A DNA stretch of 62,069 bases, taken from Methanoregulaceae archaeon. Lineage in GTDB: Archaea > Halobacteriota > Methanomicrobia > Methanomicrobiales > Methanospirillaceae. The notes under the pieces were generated by a model, which worked only from the letters and a program-made list of their open reading frames with translations, did not search any database and was not told the DNA's origin. Positions within the stretch are counted from its first letter, which is position 1; the number at the start of each line of letters is the position of its first letter. Shown piece after piece: positions 48,298 to 56,441 of the stretch. The stretch covers positions 1 through 62,069 of the forward strand of contig JACTUB010000004.1 of the NCBI GenBank assembly GCA_015660885.1, given 5' to 3'. The position numbers were made by a program, and so were the translations under genes.

Positions 48298-49086
48298 ATG
48301 ACAAAAAAGCAAATCCTGATTGTTGAAGATGACGAGATTATCGCCAATATTATATCACAGATGCTGGAAAAGAGAGGATACAGTATAGCCGGGAAGACAG
48401 ATTCCGGGGAAGGCGCGGTAATGAAATCAGCAGCCCTTGAACCGGATCTTGTATTGATGGACATAAAACTGAACGGACTGCTTGACGGAATAACTGCGGC
48501 CAGGTTTATTTTTCAGCTCTTTTTCTGTCCGATCATTTTTCTCACCGCGATGTGTGATGACACCCAACTGGATCAGGCCAAGAGTGCACAACCCCTTGGA
48601 TTTATCCTCAAACCGTTTACCGAACAGGATCTCATTTCTAACGTGGAACTTGCCCTCTATAATCATGCCATCAGGAAGAAGTATCTCGGGAAATATCCCA
48701 TCGGAGATCCAAAAAAGATCATGAATGCAATGGATGCTGTGATCATCCTCGATGCGAAAGGAAGGATTATCTTTTTTAATCCGTACGCAGCGCGGTTAAT
48801 TGATCTTCCCGAGGACCAGATCCTGACAAGATACTGGCGGGATGTCATGATGCTCATCAATGACAAGACGGACGAGCAGATGGAAGATCCTGTCCCTGAT
48901 GTTATCCGCCAGCATCTTGCAGTAATCCATGAGTTTAATACCGCAATTGTCACGAAGCCCGGCAAACGAAGGCAGGTCAGTATTATCGTACAGCCGCTAA
49001 CCGATGAGAATAACGCATTGTTCGGGATCCTGATGCATATCAGAGAGAAAACACTTACCCAGATTAACATAGCAAAAAAACTCTAG
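48298..49086 (+). CDS. Response regulator with PAS domain
   Basis: 262 residues. The receiver domain (1-120) is intact: QILIVEDDEIIANIISQMLE (acidic pair), LVLMDIKLNG (phospho-acceptor Asp), IIFLTAM (Thr) and GFILKPF (Lys). A PAS domain follows at about 140-255 (AMDAVIILDAKGRIIFFNPY, then AARLIDLPEDQILTRYW). There is no DNA-binding or kinase output, a common single-domain-plus-PAS design in methanogens, where signals pass between receivers and PAS kinases. The partner kinase is not in the window. About 1.2 kb of repeat-rich DNA lies upstream. Confidence 0.88.
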   Translation: MTKKQILIVEDDEIIANIISQMLEKRGYSIAGKTDSGEGAVMKSAALEPDLVLMDIKLNGLLDGITAARFIFQLFFCPIIFLTAMCDDTQLDQAKSAQPLGFILKPFTEQDLISNVELALYNHAIRKKYLGKYPIGDPKKIMNAMDAVIILDAKGRIIFFNPYAARLIDLPEDQILTRYWRDVMMLINDKTDEQMEDPVPDVIRQHLAVIHEFNTAIVTKPGKRRQVSIIVQPLTDENNALFGILMHIREKTLTQINIAKKL

Positions 49087-49273
49087 TGACTTTCGCACTA
49101 AAATTGCCTCCCGTTGCTTTCTCATTTTATATTTTTTCAAGAAAATGTGCAATAGTGTCCTGCTTCGTACTCTCTCTATTCAAAAGAAAATTTCAACCAG
49201 ATACAAACAGATTCGACTCAGGGAATTGGAGACCCTGCAGGATTCCCTGGGGCCAGGGATGATCCAAATGACG

Positions 49274-49879
49274 TTATTTTCCTTTCGGGCTGTAGCTGAA
49301 CGAGTCAATCCACCGGAATAACCGGTGAGAGTTCCGTTCCGGGAAGACACCTTCGGCTACGGATTTCACTTCCTCTATAGAATAGAATGCGTTCGGGTGG
49401 AAATCCTTGATGATCCCTATCACATGGCTGAGGTCCTGCCGCTTGATAATGGTGAAGACCATCTTGACCTTGCCGGTACCACCTTCCCCGTTGATACTTG
49501 TCACCCCGTAATTATTTGAGCGTAAAAACTTCATGAGTTCGACCGGGTCTTCCTTGGTGATGACGCGGACGCTGGTGAGGCCCAGGGAAAGTCTCTCCTC
49601 GATTGCCATCCCTATAAACGTCCCGGTGGCAAACCCGGCCCCGTACGCGATATAACATACGGCATTAGTCAGGTTATTCATCACCTGACCGATGGCAACC
49701 AGCCAGATGATCACCTCAAAAAACCCGATAACCGCCGGGAGGTACTGGATCCCCTTCGACATGAAGATGACCCGGATTGTATCGAGGCTCATGTCACAGA
49801 CGCGTGCCGAAAAGATCAGGAGCGGGACTATAACATAGGAAAAGACCACGGGTGATATGACAAGTTCCAGCATTCTCAT
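49274..49879 (-). CDS. Membrane protein with DUF5698/DUF2179-type domains (UPF0316-like)
   Basis: 201 residues. Three membrane helices (about 9-28, 45-66, 72-92): VVFSYVIVPLLIFSARVCDM, YLPAVIGFFEVIIWLVAIGQ and AVCYIAYGAGFATGTFIGMA. These are followed by a cytosolic alpha/beta domain (VRVITKEDPVELMKFLRSNN, then VKMVFTIIKRQDLSHVIGII) of the DUF2179 type, a likely ligand-binding module. The family is often annotated UPF0316 and has no proven function. SLDTIRVIFMSKGIQYLPAV is the conserved first-loop signature. Monocistronic. Confidence 0.82.
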   Translation of the reverse strand: MRMLELVISPVVFSYVIVPLLIFSARVCDMSLDTIRVIFMSKGIQYLPAVIGFFEVIIWLVAIGQVMNNLTNAVCYIAYGAGFATGTFIGMAIEERLSLGLTSVRVITKEDPVELMKFLRSNNYGVTSINGEGGTGKVKMVFTIIKRQDLSHVIGIIKDFHPNAFYSIEEVKSVAEGVFPERNSHRLFRWIDSFSYSPKGK

Positions 49880-50110
49880 CTAGTTTTTCGATTGATGAGT
49901 TTATATTTTGCGGTGAGAGATATTACCAGGATTTCAGGATTTACGACGAGGCGAAGCAGCGCGCGAAAAAAAAGCCGGCATGATAAGATATCATTCGGAA
50001 AATGCAGTACAAAAAATTGTTAACATCGATAGTACCTTGTTTTTTGTGACGTTGATGTGACAGTGTTTCATGCGCATCCCTTTTATACAATCATGCTGAA
50101 GGAACTGTGA

Positions 50111-50935
50111 ATGATGAAAAGTATCGGATTACGATTGCGTATCTACTTTGTAATCCTTGCAGCTGTTCTTTTCATTGGCATAACGGGGATGATCGTCATT
50201 GAGGGTTTCTCCCCGCTTGACGCGTTTTATTTTATCATCATAACGGTTACGACGGTCGGGTATGGGGATCTTCACCCGCTTACTCCACTCGGAAAGATCC
50301 TGATTATTGTGATTATTATTGCCGGTGTCGGGAGTTTTGTCGGTGTCGTAGCAAACACCATTGAATACATGATTGAAATACGGGAACGCTCCCAGAGGAT
50401 CGAGAAAATGAATATGATTGTCGGGACTTTTTATTCCGAAATGGGAACGAACCTGCTGAAAAAGTTCAGTGCACTCGACCCGGACATACAAAAGGTCCGC
50501 TCAGCTCTCGTTGTGTCCAATAACTGGTCGGATGATGATTTCCTGAAAGCGCATACTATGCTCAGAGAACATTCATACCGGCTTGACAGCCGTGCGCTCT
50601 CGTTGGAAGAACTGCATAATTTCCTCTCGCAGCATAAGGGATTCATGCTTGTCCTTCTGGAAAATCCCTATCTTTTAGAGAATGAACGGTTTACCGATCT
50701 GCTCCAGGCAGCCTTTCATCTCTCCGAAGAACTGATCGCACGTGAGCGACTTACCGGTCTCCCCCCAACCGATTACGATCACTTGTCGGGAGATATGACC
50801 AGAGTGTATAGCAAGCTCGTGATCGAATGGCTGGTCTATATGCAGCACCTGAAGAAGACTTACCCGTACCTCTTCTCACTAGCCATGCGACAAAACCCGT
50901 TCGATACCAATGCATCGGTGATCGTGAAGGAATAA
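50111..50935 (+). CDS. Two-TM potassium channel with unusual cytosolic domain
   Basis: 274 residues. Helix 1 (about 10-30), pore loop and selectivity filter TVTTVGYGD (residues 45-53), helix 2 (about 60-87). TTVGYGD is the K+ filter, and four subunits make the pore. The C-terminal 185 residues are helical and contain no Rossmann RCK fold (no GxGxxG), unlike MthK-type channels; they read RSQRIEKMNMIVGTFYSEMG and LSLEELHNFLSQHKGFMLVL. Gating ligand unknown. It would balance uptake by the KimA-like protein at 8794. Two ATGs start the frame; the first or second could be used. Confidence 0.88.
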   Translation: MMKSIGLRLRIYFVILAAVLFIGITGMIVIEGFSPLDAFYFIIITVTTVGYGDLHPLTPLGKILIIVIIIAGVGSFVGVVANTIEYMIEIRERSQRIEKMNMIVGTFYSEMGTNLLKKFSALDPDIQKVRSALVVSNNWSDDDFLKAHTMLREHSYRLDSRALSLEELHNFLSQHKGFMLVLLENPYLLENERFTDLLQAAFHLSEELIARERLTGLPPTDYDHLSGDMTRVYSKLVIEWLVYMQHLKKTYPYLFSLAMRQNPFDTNASVIVKE

Positions 50936-50973
50936 TGGGGGGGACCGTGTCCAATAGTAGAATCCCAACCACC

Positions 50974-50997
50974 CCATGCAGACCGCACCGTGCATGG
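50974..50997. other. Stem-loop CCATGCA / TGCATGG
   Basis: Seven-base perfect arms with a 10-base loop lie 39 bp after the potassium channel stop. It may protect or end that transcript. Confidence 0.35.
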
Positions 50998-51181
50998 ACG
51001 ATAACAAGGAACATCCCTGTAAACCGTGAGCTGGGGGTAGTATAGAAAAGGTTGGTCGTGATATAACAGCGGTGCATAATTCCGTGATCGTCCGGCATTT
51101 CTCATTGAAAATGAAAATTTTCCTTTCTCAAAGATTGGATGGAAGTAATATTCCTACCCTTATATTTCCACTGGAATTCCT

Positions 51182-51206
51182 TCATATTCGCGTTCTGTTC
51201 GCAAAA
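51182..51206 (+). repeat. Dispersed repeat 1, copy 5
   Basis: TCATATTCGCGTTCTGTT is identical to copy 2 over 18 bases, then diverges (CGCAAAA). Confidence 0.65.
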
Positions 51207-51350
51207 ATCTCGTCTGACAGGAAAATATAGATGGAAATGAAAAAAATTCAAGAATATCTCAAAAATAATGATTAAAAACTAAATTTCCAATGATTATAAC
51301 TCCAATTTAAAACACAAAGTTTATTAATAAATAAATAATAAAGAAAAAAT

Positions 51351-51512
51351 ATGTCCAAATTGGTACCTTGTCCAAATCAAGGATGTAGGGGCGGTAAAGT
51401 TCATTGTCTCGTTGGCTTTGATATTTTTTGGAATGATTGCCCGACGTGCGGGGGATCGGGATATGTCGAAAGACGTGTTCCTGACATCAAGATCGAACCG
51501 CGATGCAAGTAA
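51351..51512 (+). CDS. 53-residue DnaJ-type zinc-finger protein
   Basis: Starts at ATG 51351: MSKLVPCPNQGCRGGKVHCL, then FDIFWNDCPTCGGSGYVERR and a short tail ending EPRCK. The pattern CPxxxCxGGKxxC with CPTCGGSGYV is the CxxCxGxG-like zinc finger of DnaJ and related proteins, with six or seven Cys. A very AT-rich element (TTTATTAATAAATAAATAAT) lies 20-40 bp upstream; no ribosome site is seen, so the message may be leaderless. Unfolded-protein binding or thiol chemistry is possible. Its small size suits an accessory factor. Confidence 0.65.
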   Translation: MSKLVPCPNQGCRGGKVHCLVGFDIFWNDCPTCGGSGYVERRVPDIKIEPRCK

Positions 51513-51681
51513 GAAAAATGAAAAAGAAATTGGGCTTCGCTGTCAGGGGTGGTCAATGGCACGTCGATCACTTTCTAACTGACTTGTCCTCTGAGAACAA
51601 CAATGTCACGCCATCATGGTAAAGATCAACTGCGAGTCCAAAAAAATATCCGGAAAACCATTCAAATCCTTATTTTTCTTT

Positions 51682-51710
51682 TTTATTTTCGCGTTCTGTT
51701 GGCGGGTATC
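51682..51710 (+). repeat. Dispersed repeat 1, copy 6
   Basis: TTTATTTTCGCGTTCTGTTG then GCGGGTATC: the right core is intact and the left flank is changed. The rest of 51513-51810 shows no gene. Confidence 0.55.
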
Positions 51711-51810
51711 AAGGTGCTTGGATTGCAGGGGGAAATAAGGTAGACACCCGAAAGTAAGGAGCCGAATATTCCGGAGAACACACTATTCCGAGTCCTTGTC
51801 TGAAATATGT

Positions 51811-52101
51811 TCAGACCTCTTTTGCTATTTTATAGAACATGTCGGCGGGAATGGTCTCTAAGGTCTCGGTCCGGACAGTCCCGTGCTTCGCGACAATCGA
51901 AAGGAATTTTACCATATTCTCCTTGGAAGGCATATCAAATATCACCACAAAGTCGTACCGGCCGAACAAGTAATACAAGGCAATAAATTTTCCCCCAAGC
52001 GATTCCATGAGCTTTGCTGCTTTCTTGTCCCGTTCTTCAATGCCGGCAAATTTTTCAAACGCAGCACCCTTCAGATTCCCGAGCATTACATAGATTGCCA
52101 T
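51811..52101 (-). CDS. GYD-domain protein
   Basis: 96 residues from the ATG at 52101. The small ferredoxin-like fold reads MAIYVMLGNLKGAAFEKFAG, ALYYLFGRYDFVVIFDMPSK (the GYD-type GRYDFV turn), then HGTVRTETLETIPADMFYKI. GYD (PF08734) proteins resemble the Lrp ligand-binding domain and are of unknown function. A longer frame from 52119 (MRKGSH) lacks a better ribosome site. Monocistronic, between repeat copies 6 and 7. Confidence 0.82.
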   Translation of the reverse strand: MAIYVMLGNLKGAAFEKFAGIEERDKKAAKLMESLGGKFIALYYLFGRYDFVVIFDMPSKENMVKFLSIVAKHGTVRTETLETIPADMFYKIAKEV

Positions 52102-52178
52102 ATGGGAACCCTTGCGCACATTAGTAATAAAAATTTTGGGTTGCGGAACGGACCGGGTGACATGTAAAAAAACAAAGC

Positions 52179-52206
52179 TCTATCTTCGCGTTCTGTGCGG
52201 ATCTCT
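52179..52206 (+). repeat. Dispersed repeat 1, copy 7
   Basis: CTATCTTCGCGTTCTGTGCG then GATCTC: the core lacks one T and part of the left arm. It overlaps the 3' end of the minus-strand gene remnant at 52180. Confidence 0.5.
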
Positions 52207-52560
52207 TGCCCAAAGGTGAAATGCCAGCGACTTATTTATAAAAAAATAATGTCCTGCTGCAACTTTTGTCGACGCGATATCTGAAGAAAAGTTCACCACA
52301 GGCATTGATTGCCTATGGACATGAGTAACGATCTCATCGCCAAGCGTCAAAAGAGCATCTTTGTGAGCTTTTTTATCCTTATGGATGTGGCCAGGAGTTG
52401 TTCCTAAGGAGTTATACTGTCAGGGATGGATTTCCTCGTTGGTGATGTTTTCCAAGTACGTTTTAATGTGAATCACGGGCAATGTAGATGTAGTAACTTT
52501 TCCTTTTGCACGCTATCACTTTCTCTAATGAGATCTTTTCTGGTGCCCTATACCTTGTGG
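52180..52560 (-). pseudogene. Broken gene remnant of unknown family
   Basis: On the minus strand the reading KVTTSTLPVIHIKTYLENIT, NEEIHP, an in-frame TGA (52420-52422), then QYNSLGTTPGHIHKDKKAHK, DALLTLGDEIVTHVHRQSMP and VVNFSSDIASTKVAAG runs over about 300 bp in one frame with a single stop. Upstream the frame shifts (GTRKDLIRESDSVQKE in the next frame). This is what a decaying gene looks like: one nonsense codon and at least one frameshift. I cannot identify the ancestor; a mobile-element or nuclease origin is only a guess. It ends inside dispersed repeat copy 7. Confidence 0.4.
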
Positions 52561-53366
52561 TCGGATTTATAAGAGCCAAAATGTAGCACGCAGGATTGTT
52601 GGTTGCATTGCAATAAAGGAGGCGTTTTAGTCAGGTCAAAGTTAATAACCATAAAATAGTTGAATGAAAAAAGTTCTAAAATTTTTACGCGTTCTGTTGG
52701 CATTGCGTAACTTCGGAAAATTGCCAGTGAATCAATCATTTCCCGGAAAGACAAAACCCTTTCAGGCAGCAGCGATCATGATGAAGAACGATGACGTGGC
52801 CGGGAATCATCATACTCTTGACTTCAGTACTGAAGTTTTTATGCCTGGAAAATAACTGGATAATTGCACCATAAAACCAGATAACCTGTAGGCGCACTTT
52901 TTGGTGGCGACGAGGGAAAAAACGCCACCTTTCTATTACATCACCCAATTACAGGACAGGATGTTGGTCGGGTATTTTCGTATCCATTTTACTGGTCTCT
53001 TTGGGACTATCCGGAATCTAATCTAGCAATATAACCCGGCAGTCCGGGTGCCACTGCCAGAGTATTGTGTGCCATGATTGCAACTTATCTTTTGTCTGTT
53101 TGATGTGGGCGCGGTGGGCGCGGTGCATAGCTCCGTGTCCGTTTGGACATTGCCGGGGAGGAGATTTCATTTTTTGCGTATCGAGTTTTTTTTATCTAAA
53201 AAATTACTCACTCCTGAAAATACAGGGTGCTGGGTAAGTTATTTTATTTAAATAAATCGGTGAAAAACAGACCGTTTTGTGTTTTTTTTTCATGTTCAGG
53301 AGTGTTCAGGAATGAAAAATAAACACCAGTCAAAGCGGTTTTACCGCACGTTTATTTAAAAAAACA
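52561..53366. other. Sparse region with overlapping short frames
   Basis: About 800 bp. Short frames exist on both strands (for example minus 52736-52948, GDVIERWRFFPRRHQKVRLQ) but overlap each other and none is convincing. Repeat copy 8 is at 52681. An A/T palindrome (TTATTTAAATAA) lies near 53245, and GTTCAGGAGTGTTCAGGA is a short direct repeat near 53297. Confidence 0.35.
52681..52708 (+). repeat. Dispersed repeat 1, copy 8
   Basis: ATTTTTACGCGTTCTGTTGG then CATTGCG: the core CGCGTTCTGTTGGCA is present with an altered left flank. Confidence 0.5.
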
Positions 53367-53936
53367 TCAGGGGATCCGGTTCAGGATCACGGAGAGGATC
53401 AGGAGACCAAGTACACTATTGATAGCAACGAGAACAATCGAGATTCGACCCAGCCAGCGATGGCTCATCCGGATGACGTTTTTTGACTTATTAATGCGTT
53501 TTATGAAATAGCCGATAGTTATGGTGATAATTACCATGGTTCCTACTGCAACCCCCATGAGCTCATGGATATTACGAAGATGTGGAAGACCGGAAAGCGT
53601 GACCATGTATATGCCAATAAACAAGCCGACAAGGACACATGCACAACCACCAGATTCAAGGATCATATGTGTTTTGTACCAGTTCCCGGTTTTGCGAAAC
53701 CTTGCGATGAAAAAACCGGCAACGAGAAGGACGAATCCCGTTGACATGAACAAGGCATGGTACGGCCAGTATACCGGAACCCCCTGGTTAAAACGTCCGA
53801 ATCCTCCTCCTGACGTCGGAGAGGGCTGGGCGGTGGCAGAACTGCACACAACCACCAAAACGATGGCCATAAGTATCCCGAAGAAGATTCCTTTTTCCCA
53901 TGCGTGCATCAGGTTTTTGACTTGTGGCGGATTCAC
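53367..53936 (-). CDS. Cytochrome b561-like membrane protein
   Basis: 189 residues. A first hydrophobic segment (about 15-36, ending SSATAQ) is a signal peptide or anchor; then four helices at about 58-80, 93-115, 125-148 and 162-187. Each helix or its end has a His in a suitable place: YHALFMSTGFVLLVAG (His60), YKTHMILE (His90), NIHELMGVA (His124) and RMSHRWLGRI (His159), the arrangement that binds two b hemes in cytochrome b561 proteins. It probably passes electrons across the membrane. Heme proteins are unusual in Methanomicrobiales, so the heme prediction needs care; a heme-free relative is possible. Confidence 0.68.
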   Translation of the reverse strand: MNPPQVKNLMHAWEKGIFFGILMAIVLVVVCSSATAQPSPTSGGGFGRFNQGVPVYWPYHALFMSTGFVLLVAGFFIARFRKTGNWYKTHMILESGGCACVLVGLFIGIYMVTLSGLPHLRNIHELMGVAVGTMVIITITIGYFIKRINKSKNVIRMSHRWLGRISIVLVAINSVLGLLILSVILNRIP

Positions 53937-54408
53937 GGGTTTTCTCCGGAAACCGTGTTCAGTAGCGACATATTCTCAGAATTGCACTATATAATACGCC
54001 GATATTTATCCTTTTGGGAGAATGTTCTGAAAAGTTGATGACTAAGGTGAGTGTTCCTGCCATCACCCAGCGTCTGCATGAGACGCATTTTTTTCTCAAC
54101 TGTTGACATCACAATTCTCCTGGTATCGCAAGCATCCATCAGTGATCTCCTGGATGCCGGATTTCCGGGAAAGTGCAGGGAAAGTAATTGATAAAGGCAG
54201 TGGCCGAGGATGCGCCGAGGTAGTGTCGTGGTGAATGATAGTGATGGTGTTTGGAAGAACTTCTTCCTCTAGACCCCAACGGGGAACACTTCCTTCCAAT
54301 AAACCCGGGCACACTTATGGCTGGGAAGGAGAGATTATTTCATTAAAATCAGATTTTTTAGTTTATCAGGGAAAAACAAAAATTCCCGGGAACAGGCTTC
54401 TGAATATA
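53937..54408. other. Gene-free stretch
   Basis: About 470 bp between the b561-like gene and MBF1. Short frames only, no repeat core. Nothing that I can name. Confidence 0.4.
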
Positions 54409-54921
54409 TTATTTTTTTGCTTTTTTTATGATAGTAAGGTCGCCCAGTGTAGGAGTGAGTTTGCTTTGCGTCTTTTTTTCTGCCTCCGTGACCGGTGCAT
54501 CGATGAGCCGTATCTCAAGGACCTTCTCTAATTTTTTCCGTACACCTTCTTCCGGGGTCAGTTCACCATTCTCTATTTTTTTGATGAGATGTTCACGTTC
54601 TTTGATCTGCAGGGCCAGATCTTTTGTCGTGAGCCCTTTTTCCATCCGGGCCTGCCGGATCCGTGCACCGTAATCCTCCACGATCTCCCCCTCCATGTAA
54701 TCAAAGAGATCCCGTTTTCTCCGGTCAGCAGGGACTGCTGCCGTCACAGTTCTCCCCGGATGAGGTACTGCGGTGGTGGGGCGTACTATATCCTTACGCC
54801 GTACCTGCTGCACTTCAGTGCCAAATTTCTCGCACTTCATGCAAACCTGCAGTTCAGCGCCCTCCACCCGGACTAACTTGGGAGTACCGCGAATCGTTTC
54901 TCCACACATTTCACACTGCAT
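54409..54921 (-). CDS. Archaeal multiprotein bridging factor (MBF1-type transcription factor)
   Basis: 170 residues. The N-terminal zinc ribbon MQCEMCGETIRGTPKLVRVE has Cys3 and Cys6, with Cys27 and Cys30 in VCMKC. A basic linker is followed by a Cro/C1-type helix-turn-helix (about 86-145: RIRQARMEKGLTTKDLALQI, then EREHLIKKIENGELTPEE). In eukaryotes MBF1 bridges TBP and activators; archaeal forms also associate with ribosomes. It is divergent from the PAN gene across 54 bp, so promoters overlap and the pair may be co-regulated. Confidence 0.92.
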   Translation of the reverse strand: MQCEMCGETIRGTPKLVRVEGAELQVCMKCEKFGTEVQQVRRKDIVRPTTAVPHPGRTVTAAVPADRRKRDLFDYMEGEIVEDYGARIRQARMEKGLTTKDLALQIKEREHLIKKIENGELTPEEGVRKKLEKVLEIRLIDAPVTEAEKKTQSKLTPTLGDLTIIKKAKK

Positions 54922-54975
54922 AATCTCACAAACACTTTATATGCAGTTTCCCTATATAGCTAATTGAGGAACGAG
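54922..54975. promoter_or_regulatory. Compact divergent promoter, MBF1 and PAN
   Basis: ACTTTATATGCAG (about 54935-54947) fits a plus-strand TATA box for PAN; CTATATAG (about 54952-54959) fits one for MBF1 on the minus strand, about 35 bp from its ATG. GAGG at 54966-54969 is the ribosome site for ATG 54976. Confidence 0.55.
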
Positions 54976-56307
54976 ATGAGCGATATCCTCCATCAGGCAC
55001 CGGACCCTCAGACTCCCGAAGAACTCTACCGGTTGTACCGCACGCTATCGGAACAGCTTCGCGAGCAGCTGAGACAGATCGAGACCGATAAGCACGAGCT
55101 CGAGGTGCAGATGATGGAGCGTGTGGGGAACCTCGAATCCCGCAACCTGGAACTACGCGAACAACTGCGTCAGGTGGAAGCAGACAAGAGGTACATCGAG
55201 ACCCAGAAGATCCGGTACGAACGGGAAGTGCGAAAGCTCAAAAGTGAGAGCGAGCAGCTCCGTAGCCCCCCGTTGATCATCGGCACTATTACCGATGTTG
55301 TCGATGCGTCCCGCGTCATCGTGAGGAGCAGTGCAGGCCCGCGGTTTCTGGTGCGGAGCTCTCCTTCGATAAATGTGGAGGATCTCAAACCCGGTGTGCG
55401 GTGCACACTCAATCAGCAGTCGCTGGCGATTGTTGAGATCCTCCCCACCAGCTTCGACGCACAGGTCTATGGAATGGAATTGGTGGATAAACCAACAGAA
55501 ACCTATTCGGATATCGGGGGTCTGGAGAAACAGATTACTGAACTTCGGGAAGCCGTTGAGTTACCACTGACTGAAAAAGGTATAAAACTCTACGAGCAAA
55601 TCGGCATTATCTCCCCCAAAGGCGTGCTGCTTCACGGGCCCCCCGGTACCGGCAAGACACTGCTGGCAAAAGCGGTTGCACATGAGACCAATGCCCAATT
55701 TATGCGGGTTGTCGGCTCGGAACTTGTCCAGAAATATATCGGGGAAGGCGCCCGGCTCGTTCGGGAACTCTTTGATCTGGCGAAACAAAAAGCAGAAACC
55801 GAAAAAAAACCCACAATCATATTCATTGACGAGATCGATGCCATCGGCGCCAGCCGGACCGAGGCTAATACCTCCGGCGATCGTGAGGTCCAGCGGACGC
55901 TTATGCAACTCCTTGCAGAAATGGACGGCTTCGAGAACCGTGGCGATGTCAAAATCATCGGGGCAACAAACCGTATCGATATACTTGACAAGGCATTGCT
56001 CCGCCCCGGCCGGTTCGACCGGATCATCGAAATCCCGTTACCGGATGAAACAGGACGCCTCTCAATTCTAAGGGTTCACTGCCGGGCACTAACTATTGAT
56101 GACAATGTTGATCTCTGTGAAATCGCAAGACAGACAGAAGGCAAGAACGGAGCCGACCTTCGGGCAATCTGCATGGAAGCCGGTATGTTTGCGATCCGGA
56201 AGGAACGCCCGGCGATTAAGCATGAAGATTTCCTTGCCGCAATCACCAAAATACGTCTCAACTTCAAATACGGCTCCGGCGATGTCGAGGGAGCAATGTT
56301 TGCGTAA
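54976..56307 (+). CDS. pan: Proteasome-activating nucleotidase (PAN)
   Basis: 443 residues from ATG 54976; a TTG at 54964 is in frame but lies in front of the GAGG site. An N-terminal coiled coil (about 20-95, rich in [15 protein letters not shown] heptads) precedes an OB fold (98-165) and an AAA+ module with GPPGTGKT at 221-228, FIDEIDAIG and the SRH segment [16 protein letters not shown] unfolds substrates and feeds the 20S proteasome. The C-terminus is Met-Phe-Ala (residues 441-443) where the usual docking tail is hydrophobic-Tyr-X, so the gate-opening contact uses Phe. Confidence 0.95.
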   Translation: MSDILHQAPDPQTPEELYRLYRTLSEQLREQLRQIETDKHELEVQMMERVGNLESRNLELREQLRQVEADKRYIETQKIRYEREVRKLKSESEQLRSPPLIIGTITDVVDASRVIVRSSAGPRFLVRSSPSINVEDLKPGVRCTLNQQSLAIVEILPTSFDAQVYGMELVDKPTETYSDIGGLEKQITELREAVELPLTEKGIKLYEQIGIISPKGVLLHGPPGTGKTLLAKAVAHETNAQFMRVVGSELVQKYIGEGARLVRELFDLAKQKAETEKKPTIIFIDEIDAIGASRTEANTSGDREVQRTLMQLLAEMDGFENRGDVKIIGATNRIDILDKALLRPGRFDRIIEIPLPDETGRLSILRVHCRALTIDDNVDLCEIARQTEGKNGADLRAICMEAGMFAIRKERPAIKHEDFLAAITKIRLNFKYGSGDVEGAMFA

Positions 56308-56441
56308 ATTATTTTTCAGTTCTCATTATTTTTATCCTGCGAATGATACCATAAAATGGAACCCATCTTAGCGTATTCTTACATCAAATGAATAGTATCT
56401 GTCCGGATATTGCCATTCGAGAGAGGCTGATGCCCATCCCC

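Larger units (their letters stand above)
50936..51350. other. Intergenic stretch with a hairpin and a repeat copy
   Basis: About 415 bp. It holds an inverted repeat at 50974-50997 and dispersed repeat 1 copy 5 at 51182. AT-rich DNA at 51290-51350 is the likely promoter of the zinc-finger gene. No gene seen. Confidence 0.4.

Noticed and set aside
826..52708. CRISPR array as an explanation for the repeated motif
   Set aside because: Copies are kilobases apart, in both orientations and without regular spacers; no cas gene is present.
52664..52948. Plus-strand 63-codon and minus-strand 70-codon frames
   Set aside because: They overlap each other, one contains a copy of repeat 1, and neither shows a recognisable domain.
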